The notes: a model not told the origin generated them from the letters alone. Numbered from the stretch's first letter, positions 13,979 to 22,640 are shown. The stretch is DNA of 40,952 nt from Pseudomonadota bacterium (GCA_023428785.1 JAEYWU010000073.1:1-40952); one strand, 5' to 3'. Program-made: numbers and translations.

Positions 13979-15153
13979 CAGGCCGCCTCGGCCTGGGCCG
14001 GAATGGCGGCGAGCGCCTGGGCGAGGTCGGCCAGGAGGTCGTCCTCGTGTTCCAGACCGACCGAGAAGCGGACAAGTCCGTCGCCGATGCCGGCGGTGCG
14101 GCGGGCTTCCGGGTCCATGGCGGCATGGGTCATCAGGGCGGGGTGGGCGATCAGACTTTCCACGCCGCCGAGTGACTCGGCCAGGGTGAAGATCGACAGG
14201 TTTTCGGCGAAGGCGCGGACCGCGTCGATGCCGCCGAGCAGTTCGACCGACAGCATGGCGCCGAAGCCCTTCTGCTGGCGGGCGGCGAGGTCGTGGTTGG
14301 GGTGGGACTTGAGGCCCGGATAGTTGACCTTGGCGACTTGGGGCTGGGCTTCGAGCCATTCGGCGATCTTGCCGGCGGAGGCCTGCTGGCGCTCGACGCG
14401 GGCGAAGAGGGTCCGCACGCCGCGCAGGGTCAACCAGCTGTCGAAGGGCGAACCAGTGGTGCCGAGACAGTTGGCCCACCAGGCCAGTTGCTGGAGGACT
14501 TCCGGATCGGCGGCGACGACCGCGCCGCCGACCACGTCGGAGTGGCCGTTGATGTATTTGGTGGTCGAGTGGATCACCAGATCGGCGCCCAGGGCGATCG
14601 GGTTCTGAAGCGCCGGCGACAGGAAGGTGTTGTCCACTGCCGTCAGCGCGCCCGCCGCCCGGGAGCGGCTACAGAGCGAGGTGACGTCGACCACGCGCAG
14701 CAGCGGATTGGACGGAGTCTCGATCAGCAGAAGGCGGGGCTTGAGCTTGAGCGCCTCGTCGACGGCTGCGTCATCGCCCTGATCCACGAAGGTGACGGTG
14801 AAATGGCCCCGGCGGGCGCGCGCGGTCAGCAGACGGTGGGTGCCGCCGTAGCAGTCGTGCGGCGCGATCAGAAGGTCGCCGGGCTCGAGCACCGAGAGGG
14901 CCAGATCGACGGCGGCCATGCCCGTGGCGGTCACAACCGCGCCGCAGCCGCCTTCGAGTTCGGCGATGGCGTCCGCGAGGAGATCGCGGGTCGGATTGCC
15001 CGAGCGCGTGTAGTCGTACTTCCGCTTTCCATCGAGGCCGTCGAAGCTGAAGTTCGAGGACAGATAGAGCGGCGGGATCACCGCGCCGTGGGTCGGATCG
15101 ACATTGACGCCCGAACGGCAGACTTGGGTCGAGGGAGCGAGAGGGCGGGTCAC
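13978..15153 (-). CDS. metB: Cystathionine gamma-synthase
   Basis: A 391-residue PLP enzyme of the Cys/Met metabolism family that joins an activated homoserine with cysteine to make cystathionine. Landmarks are YTRSGNPTRDLL (48-59), TATGMAAVDLAL, ETPSNPLLRVVD, and the PLP Lys199 in HSTTKYINGHSDVVGG. The family also includes O-acyl-homoserine sulfhydrylase and cystathionine gamma-lyase; the MetX partner and the length favour gamma-synthase. It overlaps metX by 4 bases and the dehydrogenase by 1 base, so the three genes are translationally coupled. Confidence 0.88.
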   Translation of the reverse strand: MTRPLAPSTQVCRSGVNVDPTHGAVIPPLYLSSNFSFDGLDGKRKYDYTRSGNPTRDLLADAIAELEGGCGAVVTATGMAAVDLALSVLEPGDLLIAPHDCYGGTHRLLTARARRGHFTVTFVDQGDDAAVDEALKLKPRLLLIETPSNPLLRVVDVTSLCSRSRAAGALTAVDNTFLSPALQNPIALGADLVIHSTTKYINGHSDVVGGAVVAADPEVLQQLAWWANCLGTTGSPFDSWLTLRGVRTLFARVERQQASAGKIAEWLEAQPQVAKVNYPGLKSHPNHDLAARQQKGFGAMLSVELLGGIDAVRAFAENLSIFTLAESLGGVESLIAHPALMTHAAMDPEARRTAGIGDGLVRFSVGLEHEDDLLADLAQALAAIPAQAEAA

Positions 15154-16160
15154 GCGGCGATCTCCTGGGAGGAACAGCTGAACTGGAGGCCCTCGAGGGC
15201 GGTGGTGATGACATCGGCGATCACGGCGCGTTCCTTGAGGAAGGCGTCATGGCCGTAGAGCGAGGGGGCCTCGACGAAGCGGGCGAGGTTGGCGGCCCTG
15301 TCGGCCAGCGCACGGCTGTCGGCGACAGGGACGAGGCGGTCGGAGATGAAGCCCACGACGGTCAGGGTCGCCGTGATGGCCTCGGGCGCGACCGTGTGGC
15401 GGTCGAGCGAGTCCGAGAGAGCGATCCAGCGGCGGGCCGAAGTCTGGCCGGGATAGGCGGCGCCGCGCGACACCAGATAATCGCAGATGGGATAGGGCTG
15501 ACCGGCGGCATCGGGGGCGTCGCCGGTTGAGAAGCGAGCGTCGAACTCTTCGGGGGAGCGATAGGTGGTCATGGCCAGCTCGCGGGCGAGCGCGATGGCG
15601 TCGTCCTCGCGGCCGGTCTTAAGGCCGAACTGAAGCAGGCGGCGCTGGACGCCTCGCCAGGCGGTGGCGGCGGGATGGGCGCGGTGGGCGGCCGATATGA
15701 CGACAAGACGGCTGATGCGGTCAGGGAACAGCTCGGCGAAGGCCAGGCCAACGCAGCCGCCATAGGAGGCGCCGACAAAGGCGTCGATGACGGGCTCGCC
15801 CAGATCGTCGAGAACCAGCGCCAGCAGGCGGGCCTGATCGGCGGTCGAGATGGTGAGGACGTCGCCGATATCGGTCTCGGGCAGCCAGTCGACGGCCAGC
15901 AGGCGGTGGCGGGCGGTGTCGACGGGGGCGCCGTCGCCGATCAGCCAGCCCCACCAGCCGGGGCCCGCCGCGCTGTCGGCCGCCTTGCGGCCGGCCGAGA
16001 TGCCGCCGGCCACGACGATCAGGGAGCCGGTCTTCGGACCGGTCAGGCGAGCGCGGACGACGCCGGCCAAAATCTGTCCCGAGGCCAGCCGGAAGTCGGC
16101 CGGAATCGCGACGACGCGTTCCTGGCTGTCAGGCGTGCAGGGGGAGGACAGGTTGGTCAC
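15150..16160 (-). CDS. metX: MetX-type homoserine O-acyltransferase
   Basis: A 336-residue alpha/beta-hydrolase that activates homoserine for methionine synthesis. The triad is Ser132 in GASYGGCVG, Asp274 in FISDRLVP and His304 in YGHDAFLKE. The metX-metB-homoserine dehydrogenase order matches the Xanthomonas-type operon, in which MetX family members have been shown to use succinyl-CoA; that acyl donor is inferred here, not read from residues. The start is GTG at 16160; an ATG at 16182 is out of frame. A SAM-I riboswitch ends 87 bp upstream, giving feedback by S-adenosylmethionine. Confidence 0.88.
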   Translation of the reverse strand: MTNLSSPCTPDSQERVVAIPADFRLASGQILAGVVRARLTGPKTGSLIVVAGGISAGRKAADSAAGPGWWGWLIGDGAPVDTARHRLLAVDWLPETDIGDVLTISTADQARLLALVLDDLGEPVIDAFVGASYGGCVGLAFAELFPDRISRLVVISAAHRAHPAATAWRGVQRRLLQFGLKTGREDDAIALARELAMTTYRSPEEFDARFSTGDAPDAAGQPYPICDYLVSRGAAYPGQTSARRWIALSDSLDRHTVAPEAITATLTVVGFISDRLVPVADSRALADRAANLARFVEAPSLYGHDAFLKERAVIADVITTALEGLQFSCSSQEIAA

Positions 16161-16183
16161 GGGCCGCTCGATCTCCGCTCATC

Positions 16184-16210
16184 GAAGACCCGAACGGTTG
16201 AGAAGACCCG
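16184..16210. repeat. 9-bp direct repeat in the metX leader
   Basis: GAAGACCCG occurs at 16184-16192 and 16202-16210, 18 bp apart, between the riboswitch aptamer and the metX start. It may be part of the expression platform. Weak, descriptive only. Confidence 0.4.
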
Positions 16211-16247
16211 TGAAGATGACGAAGCGCACGCGGGCGCCGGTCCCTTC

Positions 16248-16369
16248 ACTCATCTCTCGCGGCTCTGGAACAGAACCCCGCAGGAGTTGGCACCATCTCC
16301 GGGATCGGGTGGATCCTGGTAGGTTGCCCCGGCGTCAAAGGGCCTATCCCTCAGCCGGTCTTGATGAGT
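16248..16369 (-). ncRNA. SAM-I (S-box) riboswitch
   Basis: On the minus strand, P1 is formed by ACTCATC (16363-16369) and GATGAGT (16248-16254). Inside are the conserved S-box blocks in order: ATCAAGA, GAGGGATAGGCCCTTTGA, GCCGGGGCAACC, GGTGCCAACTCC and CGAGAGATGAGT. These match the SAM-I core, including the GGCAACC and GGTGC-AA-TCC junction elements and the closing GAGAGATGAG. It precedes metX by 87 nt. No strong terminator with a T-run is evident after it, so control may be at translation or through a weak hairpin. Confidence 0.93.
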
Positions 16370-16412
16370 GACCCTAGGCTGACGGAAATCCGGGCCAGCC
16401 GTCAAGCGGAAA

Positions 16413-16934
16413 TTATTGCGCTGCAGAATCCGTAGCTTCGACCGGAGCCGGGGCGGGCGTACCGCCAGGCGCGGAGGCCGTGACCGGGAACTCCATCGCG
16501 ATCTGGGAGCCCGAGGCGAAGGTGATGGCGACGGGCACGAGGTCGCCTTCGGCCAGGGGCACGGTCACGCCGGTCAGCATAATGTGGTCGCCTCCGGGGG
16601 CCAGGGCGACGGCCTGACCGGCGGGCAGCTCGAGGCCGTCTTCCATGGCGTTCATCGACATCACGCCGCCATCGGTCGAGACCGCGTGGATCATCGACTG
16701 GGCCGCGCGCGGCGAGATGACGGCGATCGCCCGGTCCCCGAAAGGTGAGGTCAGGGTGACGTAGCAGGCCGTCATGTCCATGCCGTTCGGCGTCGGCCGG
16801 CACCAGGGACCGGTCGCCTCGACGGCGGCGACGGTCTGGCCGTCGACGGTGGTCTCGGTGGAGGCGGTGGTGCGGGATTCGCCCTGACAAGCGGTGAGGA
16901 GCAGCGGGAGGGCGAGGAGAGCGAGGTGGCGCAT
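16413..16934 (-). CDS. PCuA(C)-like copper chaperone lipoprotein
   Basis: A 173-residue exported protein with a lipoprotein signal (LLLTAC, lipid-anchored Cys16). The PCuA(C) domain follows, with copper-ligand-like residues His83, Met94, His117 and Met119, close to the family pattern H-x10-M-x21-H-x-M. Such proteins deliver Cu(I) in the periplasm, usually to cytochrome oxidase. The C-terminus (about 155-173) is a Pro/Ala-rich tail. ATG at 16934 is preferred because the signal peptide starts there and it lies 5 bp after the gatA stop; the open frame to 16949 overlaps gatA. Confidence 0.82.
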   Translation of the reverse strand: MRHLALLALPLLLTACQGESRTTASTETTVDGQTVAAVEATGPWCRPTPNGMDMTACYVTLTSPFGDRAIAVISPRAAQSMIHAVSTDGGVMSMNAMEDGLELPAGQAVALAPGGDHIMLTGVTVPLAEGDLVPVAITFASGSQIAMEFPVTASAPGGTPAPAPVEATDSAAQ

Positions 16935-16939
16935 GGGCC

Positions 16940-18418
16940 TCACCACCACTTGTCCGGACGCGCCGTGAAGCCGGCTGCCTGTTCGAGGGTGTCCGCCACC
17001 TGGAACACGGTGGCCTCGTCGAGCGCCTTGCCGATGACCTGGAGGCCGAGGGGGAGGCCGCCGGAATCGAGGCCGGCCGGGACCGAAATCCCGGGCAATC
17101 CCGCGAGGTTGGCGGTGACAGTGAAGACGTCGTTCAAATACATCGTCACCGGGTCGATCTGCTTGTCGCCGAGCGCGAAGGCGGCAGACGGCGTGGACGG
17201 GGTGACGATGGCGTCGACCTTGTCCCAGACGTTGTCGAAGTCCTCGGCGATGCGGCGGCGGACCTTGAGCGCCTTGACGTAGAAGGCGTCGTAGAAGCCG
17301 GCGGAGAGGACGTAGGCCCCGATGGTCAGGCGGCGCTGGACCTCCTTGCCGAAGCCTTCGGCGCGGCTGGTCTCATAGAGATCGGCGAGGCTGGAGGCCT
17401 TCTCTGCGCGGTGGCCGAAGCGCATGCCGTCGTAGCGGGCGAGGTTCGAGGAGGCCTCGGCCGGGGCCACGATGTAGTAGGTCGGCAGGGCGTATTTGGT
17501 GTGAGGCAGGGAGATCTCGACGATCTCGGCGCCGGCGGCCTTCAGCCACTGGACGCCCTGGTCCCAGAGGGCCTGGATCTCGGCGGGCATGCCGTCGACG
17601 ACGTACTCCCTGGGCACGCCGATGCGCAGGCCTTTGACGCCCTTACCTAGCGCCTTGGTCCAGTCCGGCGTCTCGACGTCGAGGCTGGTCGAATCCTTCG
17701 GATCGAACGAGCACATGGAGCGCAGCAGGATGGCGGCGTCCTCGACGGTCTTCGTGATCGGGCCGGCCTGATCGAGCGAGGAGGCGAAGGCGACCATGCC
17801 GAAGCGGCTGGCGCGGCCATAGGTGGGCTTGATGCCGACCGTGCCGGTGAAGGCGGCCGGCTGGCGGATCGAGCCGCCGGTGTCGGACGCCGTTGCGGCC
17901 AGGCACAGGTCGCCGGCGACGGCCGAGGCGGAGCCGCCGGAGCTACCGCCTGGCGTGAGGTCAGCGTTGGAAGATTTTGACTTCCATGGATTCTTGACTG
18001 GGCCGTAGGCCGAGGTCTCGTTGGACGAGCCCATGGCGAACTCGTCCATGTTCAGCTTGCCCAGCATGACCGCGCCGTCAGCCCAGAGATTGGCCGTGAC
18101 GGTCGATTCATAGGGCGGGACGAAGCCGCGCAGCATGTTGGAGCCGGCGGTCGTCTGGACGCCGTCGGTGCAGAAAAGGTCCTTGATGCCCAGCGGGGTG
18201 CCTTCCAGCGCGCCGCCTTCGCCCTTGGCCAGCTTCGCGTCGGAGGCCTTGGCCATCTCCAGCGCCTTGTCCGAGGTCTGGACGACATAAGCGTTCAGGG
18301 TCGGGTTGGCGGCGTCGATATTGGCGATGAAGGCGCGCGTGATTTCCTCGGACGAGAAGTCGCGGGCCTTGAGGCCGTCGATCGCGGCCTTGAGAGTCAG
18401 TTTTGTGAGATCGGTCAT
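16940..18418 (-). CDS. gatA: Asp-tRNA(Asn)/Glu-tRNA(Gln) amidotransferase subunit A
   Basis: A 492-residue amidase-signature enzyme. The Ser-cisSer-Lys triad is visible: Lys79 in GIKDLF, the GGSSGGSAS loop (157-165) and nucleophile Ser183 in DTGGSIRQPA. It releases ammonia from glutamine for GatB to amidate mischarged tRNA. The C-terminal half contains VDAIVTPSTPSAAF and NLAGLPGISVPAG, both typical of GatA. It lies 4 bp after gatC; gatB is not in the window. The tRNA-Asn at 4894-4968 would be a substrate if the organism lacks a separate AsnRS route, which cannot be judged here. Confidence 0.97.
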   Translation of the reverse strand: MTDLTKLTLKAAIDGLKARDFSSEEITRAFIANIDAANPTLNAYVVQTSDKALEMAKASDAKLAKGEGGALEGTPLGIKDLFCTDGVQTTAGSNMLRGFVPPYESTVTANLWADGAVMLGKLNMDEFAMGSSNETSAYGPVKNPWKSKSSNADLTPGGSSGGSASAVAGDLCLAATASDTGGSIRQPAAFTGTVGIKPTYGRASRFGMVAFASSLDQAGPITKTVEDAAILLRSMCSFDPKDSTSLDVETPDWTKALGKGVKGLRIGVPREYVVDGMPAEIQALWDQGVQWLKAAGAEIVEISLPHTKYALPTYYIVAPAEASSNLARYDGMRFGHRAEKASSLADLYETSRAEGFGKEVQRRLTIGAYVLSAGFYDAFYVKALKVRRRIAEDFDNVWDKVDAIVTPSTPSAAFALGDKQIDPVTMYLNDVFTVTANLAGLPGISVPAGLDSGGLPLGLQVIGKALDEATVFQVADTLEQAAGFTARPDKWW

Positions 18419-18422
18419 AGGC

Positions 18423-18710
18423 TTACTCGACGACCTTGGGGACGACGAAGAAGCCGTCAGCGGACTTCGGGGCGTTGGACAGGACGTCGGCGACCTTGTC
18501 GCCGTCGGTCACTTCGTCGTCCCTGAGGCGCAGTGGTTGCGAGACGTTGGAGGTCATCGGCTCGACCCCCTGGATGTCGACCTCGTCCAGCTGTTCGATC
18601 CACTTGAGGATGCCGTTCAGTTCCTGGGCCAGCGGCTCCAGGCGGTCTTCAGGGGTCTTGATGCGGGCGAGGTGCGCGACCTTGCGCACCGTCTCGGCGT
18701 CGACGGCCAT
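18423..18710 (-). CDS. gatC: Asp-tRNA(Asn)/Glu-tRNA(Gln) amidotransferase subunit C
   Basis: A 95-residue GatC, which wraps between GatA and GatB and stabilises them. It shows the usual AVDAETVRKVAHLARI start, LNGILKWIEQLDEVDIQGVEPM in the middle, LRDDEVTDGD, and a C-terminal GFFVVPKVVE. ATG at 18710. It leads the gatC-gatA-PCuAC run on the minus strand. Confidence 0.95.
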   Translation of the reverse strand: MAVDAETVRKVAHLARIKTPEDRLEPLAQELNGILKWIEQLDEVDIQGVEPMTSNVSQPLRLRDDEVTDGDKVADVLSNAPKSADGFFVVPKVVE

Positions 18711-18776
18711 CCGGCCCTCCGATAGCGACAGTGGAAGCGGCGGGATTAGCCGTCCGGGCCCGGATTCACAAGGCGG

Positions 18777-19304
18777 TCAGCGGGCGGGGGCCACGGAGAT
18801 GGATTCCGGGGCGCCACCCTCGACGGGCGTCCAGCTCACGATCAGGCGGCGCGTACGGCTCGAGATCTCGTCCGTCGCGGGATCCAGGGTGCTTTCGGTG
18901 ATCTCCAGGTCGACGCGGCCGGGCGCCTCGGCCACGATCCGGTATTCCAGAAAGTCGCCAAGGCGGAACACCCGCCAGCCGTCCGCCACGCCCGCGAAGA
19001 AGGCGATGTGGGTGTATAGGCCGTTCATGGCCGGGTCGCCGCCCGCCGTCCCGAACAGCTTGATGGTGTTCTGGCCGCCCTGGTTTTCCAGATAGTCGAC
19101 GTCGACCACCGAGGCCGTCCATTGGAGGTATTCGTCCGGATCGGGGGCCAAGGTTTCGCCGGGCCCCGCGGCCGTCAGGGCCGGGGTGATCGAGACGGTG
19201 GCCGGTCCCTCATCGGCGTCTTCCATGGCGACGCGGCGGCTCTCGGAGCCCGCGGCGCAGGCGGTCAGCATCAGCAGGGCGGTGACGAACAGGGCGGGCT
19301 TCAT
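18777..19304 (-). CDS. Putative lipoprotein, unknown function
   Basis: A 175-residue protein with a lipoprotein signal (MKPALFVTALLMLTACAAG, lipobox LTAC with Cys16). The mature part has alternating short strands (LQWTASVVDVDYLEN, RVFRLGDFLEYRIVA, RRLIVSWTPVEGG) suggesting a beta-rich domain, with no recognised family. The start at 19304 gives a clean signal peptide; the open frame to 19334 would overlap the divergent promoter region of ruvX. It lies 66 bp upstream of gatC. Confidence 0.72.
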   Translation of the reverse strand: MKPALFVTALLMLTACAAGSESRRVAMEDADEGPATVSITPALTAAGPGETLAPDPDEYLQWTASVVDVDYLENQGGQNTIKLFGTAGGDPAMNGLYTHIAFFAGVADGWRVFRLGDFLEYRIVAEAPGRVDLEITESTLDPATDEISSRTRRLIVSWTPVEGGAPESISVAPAR

Positions 19305-19340
19305 CGAGGCCTCCGGGCTCAAGCTTGACCACAATGCGCT

Positions 19341-19370
19341 TTGACAATGCGGTTCGCCAGTCCTACCGCG
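19341..19370 (+). promoter_or_regulatory. Possible ruvX promoter (leaderless transcript)
   Basis: TTGACA at 19341-19346 is followed about 15 bp later by CCTACCGC, a partial match to the Caulobacter -10 (GCTANAWC). Transcription would start next to the ATG at 19376. The -35 is perfect but the -10 is weak. Confidence 0.3.
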
Positions 19371-19375
19371 CGATC

Positions 19376-19846
19376 ATGACGGTTGTGACCCTTCAGGAAC
19401 TGAGCGAGCAGACCCCGGTGGGGACCCCGTGGTTCGGGCTGGATCTGGGCGAAAAGACCATCGGTGTGGCGGCCTCGGACGCGACCCGGATGATCGCCAG
19501 TCCACTGGAAGTGATCCGCAAGGCCAAGTTCACCGAGGACGCCAACCGCCTGTTCAAACTGATGGATCAGCGCAAGGCGTCCGGGCTGGTCATCGGCCTG
19601 CCGCTGAACATGGATGGGACTGAGGGGCCGCGGGCCCAGTCCTGCCGGGCTTTCGCGCGAAACCTGGAGCGCATCCGGCCGGTTATGGTGGCCTTCCAGG
19701 ACGAGCGGCTGTCCACGACGGCGGTCGAGCGGTTTCTGGTCGAGGACCTCGATCTGTCGAGGAAGCGTCGGGCCGAGGTCGTGGACCGCAATGCGGCGGC
19801 CTTCATCCTTCAGGGCGCTCTGGACCGGCTGGGCTGGACGGGCTGA
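19376..19846 (+). CDS. ruvX: Putative pre-16S rRNA nuclease / Holliday junction resolvase YqgF
   Basis: A 156-residue RNase H-fold protein. FGLDLGEKTIGVAASD (20-35) carries the first catalytic Asp23. LVIGLPLNMDGTEGPRAQ, FQDERLSTTAVE and VDRNAAAFILQGALD supply the remaining acidic residues of the YqgF family, which processes 16S rRNA precursor ends and was first named as a RuvC-like resolvase. ATG at 19376 is chosen; the upstream frame to 19325 overlaps the candidate promoter. The stop overlaps the next start by one base. Confidence 0.92.
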   Translation: MTVVTLQELSEQTPVGTPWFGLDLGEKTIGVAASDATRMIASPLEVIRKAKFTEDANRLFKLMDQRKASGLVIGLPLNMDGTEGPRAQSCRAFARNLERIRPVMVAFQDERLSTTAVERFLVEDLDLSRKRRAEVVDRNAAAFILQGALDRLGWTG

Positions 19847-20769
19847 TGGGCGGTCTGATCGCCGGCGTCCTGCCGGTCTTCGTGCTGATCGCGATCGGCT
19901 ATGGACTGCGCAAGTCGGACTTCCTGCCGGACGCGACTTGGCGGCCGATCGAGAAGCTGACGGTCAATCTGCTCTATCCGGCCTTTCTCGTCCCGGCGGT
20001 GTGGAACGCCGACTTGGCCGGGGCCAGCGCCAGCGCCGCGGCGATCAGCGCGGTGCTGGCGGTTCTGATCGTGGCGGCGATCACCTTCGCGGTCCGGCCG
20101 ATGCTGAGCGTCGACGGTCCGGGCTTCACCAGCGTGCTGCAGGGCGTGATCCGCTGGAACAGCTTCGTCTTCATCCCGGTGATCCAGAGCGTCTTCGGCG
20201 AGCAGGGACTGGGGCTTGCCGCGGTGATGATCGCGGCGATCATTCCGGTGACCAATACGATCTGCGTGGTGGCGCTGGCAAAATGGGGCGAGAACCAGCG
20301 GGGTCTTAGGCCGCTCGCGCTGGCGCGGGCGATCCTGACCAATCCGATCCTTGTGGCCTGTCTGGTCGGGCTGGCGCTGAACTTCCTCGGCGTGCCGCCG
20401 ATCCCGGGGGTATCGGAAGTCCTGGCCTTGCTAGGCGGCGCCTCCCTGCCGCTGGGGCTGGTCGTGGCGGGCGCGGGCCTCAGCTTCGCGGCCGTCGCCC
20501 GGCGCCGTTGGACGGTCGCAGGCGTAACCTTCGTCAAGCTGATCTTGATGCCGCCCCTGATGTGGGGCCTGTGCCGCCTGCTCGGCGGTGACCAGACCGC
20601 CCAGGCGGTGGCCATGCTATGCGGCGCGGCGCCGGGGGCGGCGGCGAGCTACCTTCTCGCCCGCCAGATGGGCGGGGATGCGCCGCTGATGGCGGGCATT
20701 GTGGCGGCCACGACCGTCGGAAGCGCGCTGACGATCCCGGTGATGCTGGCGGTGTTTCACCTCGCGTGA
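19846..20769 (+). CDS. AEC-family (auxin efflux carrier-like) transporter
   Basis: A 307-residue membrane transporter with about ten helices. The order is typical of AEC proteins: an N-terminal LPVFVLIAIGYGLRKSDFLP, a NLLYPAFLVPAVW helix, a broken central helix with RWNSFVFIPVIQSVFGEQGLGLAAVMIA, then a second half with NPILVACLVGLALNFLG, LPLGLVVAGAGLSF and GAAPGAAASYLLARQMGGD. Substrates of bacterial members are mostly small organic acids such as malonate or malate; none can be assigned. Its ATG overlaps the ruvX stop, so the two are probably cotranscribed. Confidence 0.88.
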   Translation: MGGLIAGVLPVFVLIAIGYGLRKSDFLPDATWRPIEKLTVNLLYPAFLVPAVWNADLAGASASAAAISAVLAVLIVAAITFAVRPMLSVDGPGFTSVLQGVIRWNSFVFIPVIQSVFGEQGLGLAAVMIAAIIPVTNTICVVALAKWGENQRGLRPLALARAILTNPILVACLVGLALNFLGVPPIPGVSEVLALLGGASLPLGLVVAGAGLSFAAVARRRWTVAGVTFVKLILMPPLMWGLCRLLGGDQTAQAVAMLCGAAPGAAASYLLARQMGGDAPLMAGIVAATTVGSALTIPVMLAVFHLA

Positions 20770-20771
20770 GT

Positions 20772-21611
20772 TTAGGCCGGGCCGGTGACCACCGGCGCGT
20801 CGGGCAAGGCGCCCCATTCGGACCAGGAGCCGTCGTAGATCGCGACCGTCTGGTTGCCCGCGCGGGCGGCTGCGAGGGCCAGGATGGCGGCGGTGAGGCC
20901 CGATCCGCAGGTGGTGGTGATCTCGCTGGTCAGGTCGATGCCGGCGTCGGCGAAGGCCGCGGCCAGTTCGCCGTTTGATTTGAGGCAGCCGTCTACGTCG
21001 AGCACTTCCGGGAATGGCAGGTTCAGGGAGCCGGGGACATGGCCGGACCGGAGACCCGCGCGGGGCTCCGGCGCCTCGCCACGAAAGCGGCCGGCTGGAC
21101 GCGCGTCGAGTAGCTGTCGGCCTGCTTCGAGGTCGGGGATGATTTCGGCGGCGGCCCGAACCAACTCTGGCCGGAAGTCCGAGATGAAGCTCTGGCCGGC
21201 GATGGGCGCGGCCGGCCCCTTCTCGACGGGATGCTCCTCGGCGAGCCATTTCGGCAAGCCGCCGTCCAGCACACGGATGCGGTCGTGGCCGAAGGCGCGG
21301 AAGGTCCACCAAACGCGCGGGGCGGAGCGGATGCCGATCTGGTCGTAGACGACGATCTCGTCGTCCGAGCCGACGCCCAAGGCCGAGACGGCCTCGGCGA
21401 AGGCTTCAGGCGTCGGCAGCATGTGGGGCAGGGGGCTGTCGGCCTCGGCGATCCGGTCGATGTCGAAGAAGACCGCCCCGGGGATGTGGCAGGCCTCGAA
21501 CGGGTCGAGCGCATCGGAGCCGTCCAGATGCCAGGTCGCGTCGATCACCTTGAGGCCCGGCTCGCCCAGCCGGAGGGCCAGGGCCTCGGTCGAAATCAAC
21601 GGATCATGCAC
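20772..21611 (-). CDS. sseA: 3-mercaptopyruvate sulfurtransferase
   Basis: A 279-residue two-domain rhodanese. The inactive N-terminal domain (about 1-140) has DATWHLDGSDAL and HIPGAVFFDID. The catalytic domain carries Cys235 in TTCGSGLTAAI; CGSG[LV]TA is the mercaptopyruvate sulfurtransferase loop rather than the CRKGVT of thiosulfate rhodanese. It transfers sulfur from 3-mercaptopyruvate to thiols or cyanide. The start is GTG at 21611, supported by a strong AGGAGG ribosome site at 21620-21625. The stop lies 2 bp from the convergent AEC stop. Confidence 0.92.
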   Translation of the reverse strand: MHDPLISTEALALRLGEPGLKVIDATWHLDGSDALDPFEACHIPGAVFFDIDRIAEADSPLPHMLPTPEAFAEAVSALGVGSDDEIVVYDQIGIRSAPRVWWTFRAFGHDRIRVLDGGLPKWLAEEHPVEKGPAAPIAGQSFISDFRPELVRAAAEIIPDLEAGRQLLDARPAGRFRGEAPEPRAGLRSGHVPGSLNLPFPEVLDVDGCLKSNGELAAAFADAGIDLTSEITTTCGSGLTAAILALAAARAGNQTVAIYDGSWSEWGALPDAPVVTGPA

Positions 21612-21619
21612 AGACTTGG

Positions 21620-21625
21620 CCTCCT
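21620..21625 (-). promoter_or_regulatory. Strong ribosome binding site that sets the sseA GTG start
   Basis: AGGAGG on the minus strand lies 8 bp upstream of the GTG at 21611 and has no correctly spaced in-frame ATG, so it decides the start. Confidence 0.7.
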
Positions 21626-21676
21626 GATGCTCACACGCCTTGCCTTGAAACGCGTGAGGGACGACATAGCGCCCAA

Positions 21677-22636
21677 ATGGTCACCCTGATCGACAATCTG
21701 GCGCCCAAGGCGCAACTCCGTCACCCGGAGAAGCAGAACCGTCCCGAGGCGCCGGTGCTGCGCAAGCCCGACTGGCTGCGGGTCAAGGCGCCCGGCTCGG
21801 GCCAGTACAACGCCACCAAGGCGATCGTGCGCGAGAAGGGGCTGCATACGGTCTGCGAAGAGGCCGCCTGCCCCAACATCGGCGAGTGCTGGAGCCAGAA
21901 GCACGCCACCCTGATGATCATGGGTGACACCTGCACGCGGGCCTGCGCCTTCTGCAACGTGAAGACCGGCCTGCCGCAGCCGCTGGATCCGGAAGAGCCC
22001 TTCAAGGTCGGCCTGGCGGTCCAGCAGATGGGCCTGAACCACGTGGTGATTACCTCGGTGGACCGCGATGATGTCGAGGATGGCGGCGCGGCCCACTTCG
22101 CCGAGGTCGTGCGGCAGATCCGCCTGCAGGCGCCGAACACGACCATCGAAATCCTGACGCCGGACTTCCTGCGCAAGGACGGCGCGGCCGAGGTGATGAT
22201 CGACGCCAGGCCTGACGTCTTCAACCACAATCTGGAGACCGTGCCGCGCCTGTATCTGAAGATCCGGCCGGGCGCGCGGTACTTCCACTCCCTGCGCCTC
22301 TTGCAGATGGTCAAGGAGCGCGACCCCAACCAGTTCACCAAGTCCGGCGTCATGGTCGGGCTGGGCGAGACCAAGGAAGAGGTCATGCAGGTGATGGACG
22401 ACATGCGGTCTGCCGGCGTCGACTTCATCACCATCGGCCAGTATCTGGCGCCGACCCGCAAGCATGCGCCGATCGACCGGTTCGTGACGCCTGACGAGTT
22501 CAAGGCCTATGAGGCGATCGCCCGGGCCAAGGGCTTCCTGATGGTGTCATCGAGCCCGCTGACCCGGTCGTCGCACCATGCGGGCGACGACTTCGCCCGA
22601 CTGAAGGCCGCGCGCGAAGCGCTCAACGCCGGCTGA
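21677..22636 (+). CDS. lipA: Lipoyl synthase
   Basis: A 319-residue radical SAM enzyme that inserts two sulfurs into octanoyl groups of dehydrogenase E2 and GcvH proteins. Both clusters are present: the auxiliary cluster motif C-x4-C-x5-C (Cys60, Cys65, Cys71) and the radical SAM motif C-x3-C-x2-C (Cys86, Cys90, Cys93, in TCTRACAFCNV). GLGETKEEV and the C-terminal SSSPLTRSSHHA complete the family pattern, including the conserved late Ser. ATG at 21677. It is followed after 4 bp by the RatA-like gene. Confidence 0.97.
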   Translation: MVTLIDNLAPKAQLRHPEKQNRPEAPVLRKPDWLRVKAPGSGQYNATKAIVREKGLHTVCEEAACPNIGECWSQKHATLMIMGDTCTRACAFCNVKTGLPQPLDPEEPFKVGLAVQQMGLNHVVITSVDRDDVEDGGAAHFAEVVRQIRLQAPNTTIEILTPDFLRKDGAAEVMIDARPDVFNHNLETVPRLYLKIRPGARYFHSLRLLQMVKERDPNQFTKSGVMVGLGETKEEVMQVMDDMRSAGVDFITIGQYLAPTRKHAPIDRFVTPDEFKAYEAIARAKGFLMVSSSPLTRSSHHAGDDFARLKAAREALNAG

Positions 22637-22640
22637 GCCA

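Noticed and set aside
13979..14479. N-terminal extension of the homoserine dehydrogenase frame
   Set aside because: It runs through metB on the same strand in another frame; the ATG at 13978 overlapping the metB stop is the better start.
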